Assembly: GCF_009846885.1 (NCBI RefSeq)
Contig: NZ_WUWM01000008.1
Coordinates: forward strand, 1 to 64,000
Length of the DNA: 64,000 nucleotides
Source: Paenibacillus puerhi
Lineage (GTDB): Bacteria; Bacillota; Bacilli; Paenibacillales; NBRC-103111
Direction: 5' to 3'
Shown piece by piece: positions 17,959 to 26,602 of this stretch; the first letter of the stretch is position 1; each line of letters starts with the position of its first letter. A program made the position numbers and the translations under genes. The notes below the pieces were generated by a model. The model had not been told where the DNA came from and searched no databases. It worked only from the letters and a program-made list of their open reading frames with translations.

Positions 17959-18744
17959 GTGAAAGTGACGGTTAAGCTGGAAACATTCGAAGGCCCCCTT
18001 GATTTGCTGCTTCATCTGATCGACCGGGCGGAAGTCGATATTTACGATATACCGATCAAGGATATTACGGACCAGTATCTGGAGTACCTCGACGCGATGC
18101 AGGAGCTGGAGCTGGAGGTCACAAGCGAATTTCTCGTGATGGCCGCGACGCTGCTGTCGATCAAGAGCAAGATGCTGCTGCCGAAGCCTCCGGTGCTGGA
18201 GCTGGACTTCGACGATTATATGATGGACGAGGATTATGATCCGCGTGCCGAGCTGGTCGCCAAGCTGATCGAGTACCGCAAGTACAAGGCGATTGCCGAT
18301 CACCTTCGGGACAAGGAATCGGAGCGGAGTCTGATCTATACCCGCGAGCCGGAGGACTTGACTCCGTATGTGCCCGTGGTGCAAGAGAATCCGGTCAAGG
18401 GGCTGGACGTGAGCGATCTGGTGAATGCGTTCCGCAAAGCCATGAGGCGCTTGCAAAGCCGTCAAGCGGTGGCCCGTATCCGGAAGGACGAAATCAGCGT
18501 CAAAGACCGGATGTTCCAGCTCGTAGAAAGCTTGGAGCGAAGCGGAGGAAAGCTCTTGTTCTCCAGGCTCATCGACAAGGAGCACGCGCGCGACTCGATT
18601 GTCGTCACGTTTCTGGCTTTGCTGGAGCTGATGAAGGTGAAAAGAATCGTTTGCTTTCAGCATCAATTGTTCGACGATATTGTGATTCAGGCACGGGAGG
18701 ATGGAAGGGCAGATGGATTTTGGGCAGATGAAATCAGTTATTGA
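17959..18744 (+). CDS. scpA: Segregation and condensation protein A
   Basis: Kleisin subunit that bridges the SMC heads in bacterial condensin. The 261-residue product has the N-terminal kleisin motif FEGPLDLLLHLI (about 10-21), a central acidic DFDDYMMDED stretch and a C-terminal winged helix. GTG 17959 follows AAGGGGGAG. It overlaps scpB. Confidence 0.93.
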   Translation: MKVTVKLETFEGPLDLLLHLIDRAEVDIYDIPIKDITDQYLEYLDAMQELELEVTSEFLVMAATLLSIKSKMLLPKPPVLELDFDDYMMDEDYDPRAELVAKLIEYRKYKAIADHLRDKESERSLIYTREPEDLTPYVPVVQENPVKGLDVSDLVNAFRKAMRRLQSRQAVARIRKDEISVKDRMFQLVESLERSGGKLLFSRLIDKEHARDSIVVTFLALLELMKVKRIVCFQHQLFDDIVIQAREDGRADGFWADEISY

Positions 18745-19327
18745 GGGCCTACTGTTCGTGGCGGGAGACGAAGGACTGGACGCCAAGCAGCTCGCGGAGG
18801 TGCTGGAGCAGGATGTGGCTTTCGTAACCGAATTGGTGCTCGATCTGCAAGCCGACATGAAGCGGGAAGGACGGGGGCTGCAGATTGCGCAGCTGGCCGG
18901 TACGTTTCAGCTCACGACGGTCCCCGAGCATGCTCCCTATTTCGAGCGGCTTGCCTTCTCGCCTTCCCGTTCCTCGCTATCGCAAGCCGCGCTGGAGACG
19001 CTGGCTATCGTAGCCTACCGGCAGCCGATCACGCGGGTCGAGATTGAGGAGATTCGCGGGGTTAAGGCGGATCGAGCCCTCCAGACGCTGGTGGCCAAGG
19101 ATCTGATCCAGGAGGTTGACCGCGCGGATGCGCCCGGTCGCCCTATCTTGTATGGAACGACCAAGCCGTTCCTGGATTATTTCGGTTTAGCGGGGCTTTC
19201 GGACCTGCCGGAGACGGCCTTGTTCGAGAACGACGATAATCTGGAAGAAGAGACCCGGCTGCTGTTCGAGAAGCTGGAGGGCAAGCAGATGACGTTCGAC
19301 GAAATGTCGGAGGACGACCAGCTGTAA
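18713..19327 (+). CDS. scpB: Segregation and condensation protein B
   Basis: Winged-helix partner of ScpA in the SMC condensin complex, 204 residues. Conserved blocks include IEGLLFVAGDEGLD at the N terminus and ALETLAIVAYRQPITRVEIE with IRGVKADRAL in the second winged helix. Two ATGs compete (18701 and 18713); GGGAGG at 18695-18700 abuts the first, so 18713 is chosen. It overlaps scpA by 32 nt. Confidence 0.92.
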   Translation: MDFGQMKSVIEGLLFVAGDEGLDAKQLAEVLEQDVAFVTELVLDLQADMKREGRGLQIAQLAGTFQLTTVPEHAPYFERLAFSPSRSSLSQAALETLAIVAYRQPITRVEIEEIRGVKADRALQTLVAKDLIQEVDRADAPGRPILYGTTKPFLDYFGLAGLSDLPETALFENDDNLEEETRLLFEKLEGKQMTFDEMSEDDQL

Positions 19328-19375
19328 GTCCATTCGCTTCAAAGTCTGCATGTTTTGGCTGAAAAGGGCAATACT

Positions 19376-19425
19376 AACTCCCGAGGAAACGAAGCGGCAA
19401 GCTTCCGGCCCACCCGGGAGTTTTT
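19376..19425 (+). terminator. Rho-independent terminator after scpB
   Basis: AACTCCCG (19376-19383) pairs with CGGGAGTT (19415-19422) and runs into a T tract. The loop contains a second small hairpin, GAAGC...GCTTC (19391-19405). Confidence 0.75.
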
Positions 19426-19468
19426 GGCTTGTCCGGAAAGGTTGCCGGCGTGCGGGGGGAGAATGGGC

Positions 19469-20158
19469 ATGATAGGGTTAGGACTGATTGCGGCATTTTT
19501 ATTCGTCATGGGCATACTGTTATCGCGACCGGTAAAAGTCCGGCTCACGTTTTCGCACCGGGAAGAGAATGACGAGATTAACGTCGATATTCAGGCGCTG
19601 CTAGGTCTTGTCCACTTCCGATATGAAGTGCCGGTGCTTCGCTTCAAAGGATGGGATACGGGCGTGGAGGTCCGCACAGAGCGGGTGAACGCTCAGGCCG
19701 GCGACCTGCTAAGCGGCCACCAGCAGAATATCAATGGGGAGACGATCAAGAACGCCTACGATCAGTTTCGCGAGCTTGTGCAGCATTGCATCGAGCTCAA
19801 TGAATGGATGAAGCGGCTTCTGCGTCGAGTGCACTGCAGCGAGTTGAACTGGAAAACCTCAGTAGGGCTGGGCGATGCGCCCTCAACCGCCATCCTTGTC
19901 GGTTCTCTCTGGGCAGTCAAGTCATCTATGCTGGGTTACTTGCTGAGAATGATCCAACTGGAAGCTCAGCCCCAGCTGATAGTGACGCCGTCCTTCCACC
20001 AGAAGGTTTTTACGACCGAGGGGAGCGGGCTGTTCTCTATCCGCATCTGGTATCTGCTGAGCGGCGGCGTGCAGCTTCTTCGGCGGATCCGCAAGTCGGA
20101 GGGAGGACTGGAAACCTGGAAGCGACTCCTGACTAGGCAAGCGCCCCAGCCACATTGA
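19469..20158 (+). CDS. ytfI: DUF2953 protein (YtfI-like), sporulation-associated
   Basis: A 229-residue protein with one N-terminal membrane helix (about 2-19), then a beta strand region (VKVRLTFSHRE) and a long alpha-helical domain typical of DUF2953/YtfI. The function is unknown. It pairs with ytfJ in B. subtilis and does so here, 81 bp upstream of ytfJ. ATG 19469 is preferred over 19463 for ribosome-site spacing (GGGGGGAG at 19454-19461). Confidence 0.78.
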   Translation: MIGLGLIAAFLFVMGILLSRPVKVRLTFSHREENDEINVDIQALLGLVHFRYEVPVLRFKGWDTGVEVRTERVNAQAGDLLSGHQQNINGETIKNAYDQFRELVQHCIELNEWMKRLLRRVHCSELNWKTSVGLGDAPSTAILVGSLWAVKSSMLGYLLRMIQLEAQPQLIVTPSFHQKVFTTEGSGLFSIRIWYLLSGGVQLLRRIRKSEGGLETWKRLLTRQAPQPH

Positions 20159-20239
20159 AGCGACTCTACATACTCTGGGCGGGAGTAGGATAAGCTAACA
20201 CTGTTTCTTACTCCGATTACAGACAGGGAGGTTTCCAAG

Positions 20240-20728
20240 ATGACCGAGCATCCGATTCAAGGTTTAATGAAAACAGCGATGGAAAATATCAAGCAGATGG
20301 CTGACGTCAATACGATCGTAGGCGATCCTGTAGAAACGCCGGACGGCAGCGTGATCATGCCGATCAGCAAGGTCGGTTTTGGCTTTGCGGCAGGAGGCAG
20401 CGAGTTTTCGGGTGAAGATCCGCAAGCGGGGGCAACCCGCACGGACGGACACAATGCTTCCGTATCGCTTCCCTTCGGGGGCGGTAGCGGGGGCGGGGTG
20501 TCGATTACTCCTATCGCCTTCCTCGTCGTTGGCCAGCAGGGCGTCAAGATTGTGCCGCTCGACAATCAGACTCACCTGATGGAGCGTCTGATCGACTCTG
20601 CTCCGCAAGTTGTCGACCGGATTCAGTCGATGATGATGAAGAGCAGCAGCAGCAAATCAGCGACGGGCAATGAGTCGGCTGGCGCGACGCAAGTCACGAA
20701 TATCGAGAATCAGAACTTTATCGTATAG
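20240..20728 (+). CDS. ytfJ: Spore protein YtfJ (GerW family)
   Basis: A 162-residue GerW-family protein found in spores and linked to germination in Bacillus. The family pattern is visible: MTEHPIQGLMKTAMENIKQM, then TPDGSVIMPISKVGFGFAAGG, the Gly-rich GGGSGGGVSITP and FLVVGQQGVKIVPL. GGGAGG precedes ATG 20240. A strong terminator follows. Confidence 0.9.
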   Translation: MTEHPIQGLMKTAMENIKQMADVNTIVGDPVETPDGSVIMPISKVGFGFAAGGSEFSGEDPQAGATRTDGHNASVSLPFGGGSGGGVSITPIAFLVVGQQGVKIVPLDNQTHLMERLIDSAPQVVDRIQSMMMKSSSSKSATGNESAGATQVTNIENQNFIV

Positions 20729-20742
20729 GACAAGGACGATCT

Positions 20743-20770
20743 GAAGCTGCCTCCGGGCAGCTTTTTTTCT
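20743..20770 (+). terminator. Rho-independent terminator after ytfJ
   Basis: AAGCTGCC (20744-20751) pairs with GGGCAGCTT and is followed by TTTTTTCTTTC. Confidence 0.85.
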
Positions 20771-20902
20771 TTCTACATTTTATGTTAATTTTGACACAAA
20801 TTCAGAGATGCATATTGCTCTTCAAAGGACCTTAGACTATAGTAATTTTAGATCAGAACGGATTGGATACTAGGTGGAAAGACACAAGGAGATGGATGGA
20901 GT

Positions 20903-21991
20903 TTGCGGCTGCTGTCGACTAGCTCATGTCAGGCTGGGATGAGGCTTGGCAAAAGTATATTCAGCGAGGATGGGATTGTGCTCCTGAACGTCGGGGTGGA
21001 ATTAACGGATGCGCTGATCCGAAGATTGCTGCATTTTGGCATTGATTATGTATATATTGCCGACCCGGCTACAGACGATGTCCAGGTCGAGGATTTGATC
21101 TCGGAAGAAACGAGGGCGCATGCGATTCAGGAGGTTCGGACCCATTTCCGGGCTTTCATCGAGAACAACAGCGCATCCAAGATATCCAAGGGGCATGTGC
21201 TGGGTCGGGCCTTCAGCAATGTCATGAAAATGATTATTGACGATTTGCAGGACAATAAGCCCGGAACGCTTATCATGCTGATGAACATGAACGTTATGAA
21301 CAACTATTTATATCAACACTCGTTGAATGTATGCATTTATGTAACGATGCTGGGCATGGTAAACGGTTACAGCCGCGATCAGCTGACCACGATCGGTCTA
21401 GGGGCTTTGCTCCATGATATCGGGCTGACCAAGGTGCCTGGTTCGCTGTTGAACAAGCCCGGAGCGCTATCCGAGGCGGAATACGCCGAGATCAAGAAGC
21501 ATCCGGAGCTCGGTTTCCAGATCCTCAAGGAAGAGCCGAACATCCCGCTCCTTTCCGCCCACTGCGCGTTCCAGCATCACGAGCGGGAGGATGGGGGCGG
21601 CTATCCTCGCGGCATACTCGGCGCGGATATTCATGAATATGCGAAGTGGATAGCGGTTGCCGACAGCTACGACGCGATGACGACACACCGCGCTCATCGG
21701 CCGGCGATGCTTCCCCATCAGGCCATGGAGGTATTATTCGCCGGCGTCGGCACGCTCTTCGATCAGAAGAAAGTAGCGCTCTTCCGGGATAATGTAGCGA
21801 TATACCCGATCGGCGTGACGGTCTTGCTCAGCAGCAAGGTGAAGGGCGTTGTGGTCGCCATTAACCCGGCTGTTCCTCAGAGGCCTACCGTTCGGGTCTT
21901 GGAGGATGCAGACGGCAAGCGGTTAGCCCAGCCCTATGAAGTAGATCTGAGCGAGAAGCTGACCTTGTTTATCGAATCGGTGGATATCTAG
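20903..21991 (+). CDS. HD-GYP domain phosphodiesterase
   Basis: Probable cyclic-di-GMP phosphodiesterase of 362 residues with no visible transmembrane segment. The HD motif is HDIG in LLHDIGLTKVPGSLLNKPG (about 172-190). The metal-site HHEREDGGGYP (about 225-235) and the GYP triad are intact. The N-terminal domain (1-130) is of unknown fold. TTG 20903 follows AAGGAG (20886-20891) with 11-nt spacing. It is monocistronic, ending in a strong hairpin. A PilZ protein (43383) in the same window could be part of the same signalling network; that link is inference. Confidence 0.85.
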   Translation: MRLLSTSSCQAGMRLGKSIFSEDGIVLLNVGVELTDALIRRLLHFGIDYVYIADPATDDVQVEDLISEETRAHAIQEVRTHFRAFIENNSASKISKGHVLGRAFSNVMKMIIDDLQDNKPGTLIMLMNMNVMNNYLYQHSLNVCIYVTMLGMVNGYSRDQLTTIGLGALLHDIGLTKVPGSLLNKPGALSEAEYAEIKKHPELGFQILKEEPNIPLLSAHCAFQHHEREDGGGYPRGILGADIHEYAKWIAVADSYDAMTTHRAHRPAMLPHQAMEVLFAGVGTLFDQKKVALFRDNVAIYPIGVTVLLSSKVKGVVVAINPAVPQRPTVRVLEDADGKRLAQPYEVDLSEKLTLFIESVDI

Positions 21992-22013
21992 CGTATACGT
22001 TTCAACCAAGCTT

Positions 22014-22057
22014 GGCCGGCGGAGGTGCGCACATGCGTACTCCGCCGGCCCTTTTTT
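22014..22057 (+). terminator. Rho-independent terminator after HD-GYP gene
   Basis: GGCCGGCGGA (22014-22023) pairs with TCCGCCGGCC (22041-22050), followed by CTTTTTT. Confidence 0.85.
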
Positions 22058-22270
22058 ATGAGCTTCCGATCCGAAACCAGGCGCTTACTCAGCGGAGACG
22101 GGAACCTCTTTCAGATCCGTTCCGCACCCCTTTCGTTCATAACGGTTGTCCAGCGCGCATATACATGAACAAGTATCCGATCTTGTCCGGCGATGGCCTA
22201 TCCGCTGGCTTGCCATCGTACGAAGACGGAGATCCGGTTATGTCAGCCTTTAGCGCGTGGGAGGAACAAG

Positions 22271-23449
22271 ATGAGAAGAGTATGGGGATTACTGCTGGCT
22301 GTTGTCCTTGCCATCGTCTGGCCGGCCGACCTGCCTGCTCAGGCGGCGCCTCCAGGTATAAGGACGGGGGCCGAAGCGGCGGCGCTGATTGATGTGACGT
22401 CCGGCCGGCTGCTGGTTACCGTCAGAGGGGACAAACCGATGCGTATCGCCAGTTTGACCAAAATCATGACGGCGATCGTAGCTATCGAGCACGGCAAACT
22501 GTCGGATATGGCTAAGGTGAGCAAAAATGCCTTTGGCAAAGAAGGCTCTTCCATTTACTTGAAGCTGAACGAAGAGATGAATCTGAAGGACTTGCTGTAC
22601 GGGCTGATGCTGAGGTCGGGCAATGATGCGGCGGTCACGATCGCTGAGCATGTAGGCGGCAGCGTAGAGGGCTTCGCTTACCTGATGAATGAGAAGGCCA
22701 GGATGATCGGCATGACGAATTCCAGCTTCAAAAATCCGTCGGGCCTGGACGAGGAAGGCCATTTCTCGACCGCCAACGATATGGCCAAGCTGACGGCTTA
22801 TGCGCTCCGCAATCCGGTGTTCCAAGAAATTGTAAGGACCAAGGTCAAGAAGGTGCCCAATCCGAACGAGTCTTGGAATTACACCTGGCTCAATAAAAAT
22901 AAAATGCTGACGCTCTATGAAGGAGCCGACGGGGTGAAAACTGGTTATACAAAGCTGGCCAAGCGCTGCCTCGTATCCTCGGCGACTAGAGGAGGCCAAC
23001 AGGTTGCGGTGGTGACGCTGAATGACCCGAATGATTGGCTCGATCATTCCCGGCTGCTTGATTACGGGTTTCAATATTACCCGCTTCAAACCCTTGTCCG
23101 GCGGGGAGAAGTGATAGACGGCACGGCCTTCGCGGCAGAAGTGGACCTGCGCTATCCTGCATCTGAGGACGAAGTCGGCAAGTTCACCAAGGAGCGTGTG
23201 TTGAACGATCCAGCCTCGACGGAATTCCGATTGGGAACTGCAGGCAGACTCGACTTCAAGCTTGGCGGCAAGCTCATCGGCACCGTCCCGCTTGTGCCTG
23301 CGGACAGCCCGAGGCTTTCCGTTGCGGGCTCCAGAAATCCTGCCCTCGCCTCGGCTCTGACGTCCAACTGGAGCCTGTCGGACAAGTGGCTGTACATCCT
23401 GCGGGCATTTACACGCGTCATGTTCACGGGACAAGCGGAAGCGGAATAA
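22271..23449 (+). CDS. dacB: D-alanyl-D-alanine carboxypeptidase DacB
   Basis: Mother-cell PBP5*-type carboxypeptidase that sets cortex cross-linking. The 392-residue product has a signal peptide (MRRVWGLLLAVVLAIV, cleaved after Ala-Gln-Ala), SxxK as ASLTK, SGN in RSGNDAA, KTGYT and the C-terminal beta domain. ATG 22271 follows GGGAGG with 6-nt spacing. Its place before spmA-spmB matches B. subtilis dacB-spmAB and separates it from dacF at 308. Confidence 0.93.
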   Translation: MRRVWGLLLAVVLAIVWPADLPAQAAPPGIRTGAEAAALIDVTSGRLLVTVRGDKPMRIASLTKIMTAIVAIEHGKLSDMAKVSKNAFGKEGSSIYLKLNEEMNLKDLLYGLMLRSGNDAAVTIAEHVGGSVEGFAYLMNEKARMIGMTNSSFKNPSGLDEEGHFSTANDMAKLTAYALRNPVFQEIVRTKVKKVPNPNESWNYTWLNKNKMLTLYEGADGVKTGYTKLAKRCLVSSATRGGQQVAVVTLNDPNDWLDHSRLLDYGFQYYPLQTLVRRGEVIDGTAFAAEVDLRYPASEDEVGKFTKERVLNDPASTEFRLGTAGRLDFKLGGKLIGTVPLVPADSPRLSVAGSRNPALASALTSNWSLSDKWLYILRAFTRVMFTGQAEAE

Positions 23450-23469
23450 CGGAGGGAAGGTGTACCCGT

Positions 23470-24069
23470 ATGGTGAATTTGATTTGGCTGTTTTTTATCG
23501 TGGCCGGATTTATCGTGGCTGCCTTTCAGGGCAAAATCGATCTCGTCACCGAGGCGGTATTCGATGGCGCCAAAAGCGGTGTCACCGTTTGCTTCGGTCT
23601 CATCAGCATCATGGTATTCTGGCTTGGGATGATGCGGATCGCCGAGGATGCCGGCATGCTGAAGAAGCTCGCCCGGCTGCTCAGTCCCGCAGTCAGGTTC
23701 CTGTTCCCGAGCGTTCCCAAGGATCATCCGGCGCTTGGCTACATTATGTCCAATATGAGTGCCAATATTTTCGGTCTGGGCAACGCCGCCACTCCGATGG
23801 GGATCAAGGCGATGCAGGAGCTGCAGAAGCTGAACCCGCACAAAGAAGCGGCGAGTCCGGCGATGGCTACACTGCTTGCGCTGAATACGGCCAGTATAAC
23901 GCTTATTCCCACGACGCTGATCGCAATCCGGATGAGCTATAATTCCGCCAATCCCGCTGAAATTGTCGGCACGACACTGATCGCTACCATCATCTCCACC
24001 ACGGCGGCGATTATGGTGGATCGATGGTACCGCAAGCGTTATACCACGATCGGTCCCGGGAAAGGGTGA
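23470..24069 (+). CDS. spmA: Spore maturation protein A
   Basis: A 199-residue membrane protein of the nucleoside-recognition (Gate) fold required for spore core dehydration. Conserved blocks include GLISIMVFWLGMMRIAEDAG, the LGYIMSNMSANIFGLGNAAT core and NTASITLIPTT. The length is close to the 196 of B. subtilis SpmA. It starts 20 bp after dacB. Confidence 0.93.
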   Translation: MVNLIWLFFIVAGFIVAAFQGKIDLVTEAVFDGAKSGVTVCFGLISIMVFWLGMMRIAEDAGMLKKLARLLSPAVRFLFPSVPKDHPALGYIMSNMSANIFGLGNAATPMGIKAMQELQKLNPHKEAASPAMATLLALNTASITLIPTTLIAIRMSYNSANPAEIVGTTLIATIISTTAAIMVDRWYRKRYTTIGPGKG

Positions 24070-24076
24070 TGGATAA

Positions 24077-24613
24077 GTGTTCGAATTTATCAATCTCATA
24101 TCCGCCTGGGCCATACCGGTCATCATCGTGTTCATCCCGCTATATGCGGCCTACCACAAAATCCCCGTCTATGAATCGTTCGTAGACGGGGCGAAGGATG
24201 GCTTCGACACAGCCATCCGCATCATTCCCCACCTGGTAGGCATGATGGTGGCTATCAGCGTGTTTCGCGCCTCGGGGGCGATGGATCTGTTTATCGGCTG
24301 GCTGAAGCCGATCTGCGAGCAGCTTGGAGTGCCGAGCGAGATCATCCCGCTTGCTTTCCTCCGTCCGATCACCGGGGCGGGCTCGCTTGCCTTTACGACG
24401 GATCTGATCTCGCAGTTCGGACCTGACTCGATGGTGGGCCGGATCGCTTCTACTATTCAGGGCAGCACGGACACGACGCTCTATGTGGTGACGGTCTACT
24501 TCGGCGCCATCGGTATCCGCAAGGCCGGATATGCGCTGAAGGTCGGGCTTATTTCCGACGCCGTCGGCTTCATCGCTTCCATCGTCATCTGTTATTTGGC
24601 CTTTGCCGGCTGA
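24077..24613 (+). CDS. spmB: Spore maturation protein B
   Basis: A 178-residue membrane partner of SpmA, identical in length to the B. subtilis protein. Gate-domain motifs include VDGAKDGFDTAIRIIPHLVG and RPITGAGSLA. The GTG start lies 7 bp after the spmA stop, so the two genes are coupled. Confidence 0.93.
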   Translation: MFEFINLISAWAIPVIIVFIPLYAAYHKIPVYESFVDGAKDGFDTAIRIIPHLVGMMVAISVFRASGAMDLFIGWLKPICEQLGVPSEIIPLAFLRPITGAGSLAFTTDLISQFGPDSMVGRIASTIQGSTDTTLYVVTVYFGAIGIRKAGYALKVGLISDAVGFIASIVICYLAFAG

Positions 24614-24706
24614 ACCGGCGAAGCGTCACTTCCCCAGCCTCCTCACCGCGCGAGCCGGCCTTACATACACTAAAAGCAGCGACTCCCAAAAAAGAGGTGA
24701 GAGGTC

Positions 24707-25048
24707 CTGCGCTACAGCGGTATCCTGATGCATCACTCCGCCTGTCCGACTATTAATGGAAAGGGATATGATCTCTTCATTACCAAGAGCGGCGTTATTA
24801 TCCCTTCTTCCGTCCCCACGGACACGTCTTTTGTCCATATATGCCTAGAGGGCGATTACTCGCTTCCGAGTCCGTTGTTCGATGCCGGGCAGGAGGAGCA
24901 GTGGTTTGTCCTTGCCAAGCTCATCCTTCGGCTATCGGAGCTGTATGGATTCTCCTCCGATGCGGTATATCCACATTCCGATTCATGTCCCGGTACAGGT
25001 TTTCCGTGGGCACGGCTTGTGATTTCACCCAAGGATAGGTATCATTAG
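24707..25048 (+). CDS. Short amidase-like protein, apparently starting at CTG
   Basis: Resembles the N-acetylmuramoyl-L-alanine amidase (Amidase_2/PGRP) fold: HHSACP near the N terminus, NGKGYDLFI, HICLEGDY and a C-terminal PHSDSCPG with candidate zinc ligands. At 113 residues it is shorter than most family members, and no signal peptide is seen. The frame is closed upstream by TGA at 24698. CTG 24707 lies 9 nt after AGAGG (part of AGAGGTGA, 24693-24700), whereas the ATG at 24728 has no ribosome site and begins directly at the first conserved His pair. It is located between spmB and rluB. The family call is moderate; the start is inference. Confidence 0.6.
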   Translation: MRYSGILMHHSACPTINGKGYDLFITKSGVIIPSSVPTDTSFVHICLEGDYSLPSPLFDAGQEEQWFVLAKLILRLSELYGFSSDAVYPHSDSCPGTGFPWARLVISPKDRYH

Positions 25049-25067
25049 CTTGAGGTGAAAAGAGACG

Positions 25068-25838
25068 ATGGAACGATTACAGAAAGTGCTGGCCGAGGCC
25101 GGCGTTGCATCACGAAGAAAATGCGAGGAGCTCATTACTGCAGGCCGCGTGCAGGTGAACGATGAAGTCGTAACCACCCTGGGCGTCAAGGTGGATGCGA
25201 GTGCGGATGCTATCCGGGTGGACGGCAAGCCTATCCGCAAGCAGGCCAAGGTATATGTGATATTCAATAAACCGAAAGGCGTCATTACCAGTGCGGAAGA
25301 TCCTGAGGGAAGGAAGACCGTGACCGACTTTTTCCGTCATATGAAGGAGCGCATCTATCCGGTCGGACGGCTGGATTACGACACGGAGGGTCTTCTTCTG
25401 ATGACCAACGACGGAGAGTTTGCTCACTTGCTGACGCATCCCAAGCATCATGTGCCCCGCACGTACTTGGCGACGGTGAAAGGGGTGCCGCACGGCAATT
25501 TGCTGGACAAGCTCAGAGAAGGCATCCAATTGGAGGACGGCATGACGTCCCCAGCGGAGGTCGAGTACCACAACGTGTTTCCGGAGAAGAAGGAAGCGGT
25601 TATCAAAATTACGATCTATGAAGGACGCAATCGTCAGGTGCGCCGCATGTTCGAAGCGATTCAGCATCCCGTCATCAAGCTGAAGCGGGTACAGTTCGGA
25701 CCGCTGCTGCTATCCGGCTTGCCGCGTGGCAAGTTCCGGCTGATGTCGCCGCAGGAAGTGAAGGATCTGCGCGATGCCGCGCTCGAAATGGATGGCGGCC
25801 GGTCACATAAAATTCAAAAAGGCGAAACCGAACTGTGA
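25068..25838 (+). CDS. rluB: 23S rRNA pseudouridine synthase RluB
   Basis: RsuA/RluB-type synthase of 256 residues modifying 23S rRNA. The N-terminal S4 RNA-binding domain (MERLQKVLAEAGVASRRKCEELI) is followed by the catalytic domain with the GRLDYDTEGLLLMTNDG motif (about 98-114), which holds the catalytic Asp, and GRNRQVRRMFEA. It lies upstream of resA, as in B. subtilis. Confidence 0.94.
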   Translation: MERLQKVLAEAGVASRRKCEELITAGRVQVNDEVVTTLGVKVDASADAIRVDGKPIRKQAKVYVIFNKPKGVITSAEDPEGRKTVTDFFRHMKERIYPVGRLDYDTEGLLLMTNDGEFAHLLTHPKHHVPRTYLATVKGVPHGNLLDKLREGIQLEDGMTSPAEVEYHNVFPEKKEAVIKITIYEGRNRQVRRMFEAIQHPVIKLKRVQFGPLLLSGLPRGKFRLMSPQEVKDLRDAALEMDGGRSHKIQKGETEL

Positions 25839-25980
25839 CATTTTTCGCTATAATAAAGTCAATAGCCATTTGTTGAGGAAGTGCGCCGACTTGCAGCCTT
25901 CGTCGGTCCATGCCGAGGACGTCCTGCGACCGGCGCTTCTTCATAATGGTGAAAATATTGACGTTTGAAGGTGTGGGATG

Positions 25981-26505
25981 ATGGGCAAACATAAAAAGTG
26001 GGTACAAATCTCCATTTTCTCCGTTATTCTCCTGCTTGGCGGCTGGACTCTGATGAACAACCTGTTCTTATCGGAGAAGAAGCCTACGGTCGGAGCGTCC
26101 GCTCCTGATTTCAGACTGGCGAGTCTGGACGGCCAAACACGACAGCTGTCCGATATGGCGGGAAAGGTGGTCGTTGTTAACTTCTGGGGCACCTTCTGCG
26201 AGCCCTGTCGCAACGAGATGCCCGCGCTCGATCAGCAGAAGGACAAGTGGGCCGGGAAGAACGTGGAGATTTGGGGATTGAATCTGGACGAGCCGAGAGT
26301 CGCCGTCGAGAATTTTGTCAAGCAGTACAACGTAACCTTTCCTATTCTACTTGATAAGAATGAAGAAATACGCAAGCGCTACGGCGTCTCGCAATACCCG
26401 ACGACGTTCTTTATCAAGCCGGACGGCAAAATCGGCGAGATTCGCATCGGCGAGATGGATGCCGCTTACATCGACCGGACGATCGCTTCTATGCTAGCTC
26501 AATAA
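25981..26505 (+). CDS. resA: Thiol-disulfide oxidoreductase ResA
   Basis: Membrane-anchored thioredoxin-like protein (174 residues) that reduces the apocytochrome c haem-binding cysteines on the outer face of the membrane. It has one N-terminal helix (about 9-28), the active site WGTFCEPCRNEMP (CEPC, as in ResA) and the cis-Pro YPTTFFI. AAGGTG at 25968-25973 is 7 nt from ATG 25981 and 4 nt from ATG 25978. It is the first gene of resABCDE, with a 97-nt gap before resB. Confidence 0.93.
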   Translation: MGKHKKWVQISIFSVILLLGGWTLMNNLFLSEKKPTVGASAPDFRLASLDGQTRQLSDMAGKVVVVNFWGTFCEPCRNEMPALDQQKDKWAGKNVEIWGLNLDEPRVAVENFVKQYNVTFPILLDKNEEIRKRYGVSQYPTTFFIKPDGKIGEIRIGEMDAAYIDRTIASMLAQ

Positions 26506-26517
26506 CCATTACGAATA

Positions 26518-26592
26518 CGAAGGCGGGACCGTACTGGGTTTCCAGGTTCGGTTAGGTTCGAAAAGGCATAAATCCGAACTGTCCAGCCTTCG
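26518..26592 (+). promoter_or_regulatory. Possible stem-loop ahead of resB ribosome site
   Basis: CGAAGGC-G-GGAC (26518-26529) is complementary to GTCC-A-GCCTTCG (26581-26592), with one mismatch. It encloses a small CTGG/CCAG hairpin (26535-26546). The closing arm ends immediately before the resB ribosome site GAGGAGG. The structure could set resA/resB stoichiometry or translation; no function is shown. Confidence 0.4.
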
Positions 26593-26602
26593 AGGAGGAC
26601 CC

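Noticed and set aside
22012-22392. 126-codon frame before dacB
   Set aside because: Begins in the terminator of the HD-GYP gene and overlaps the dacB signal peptide in another frame.
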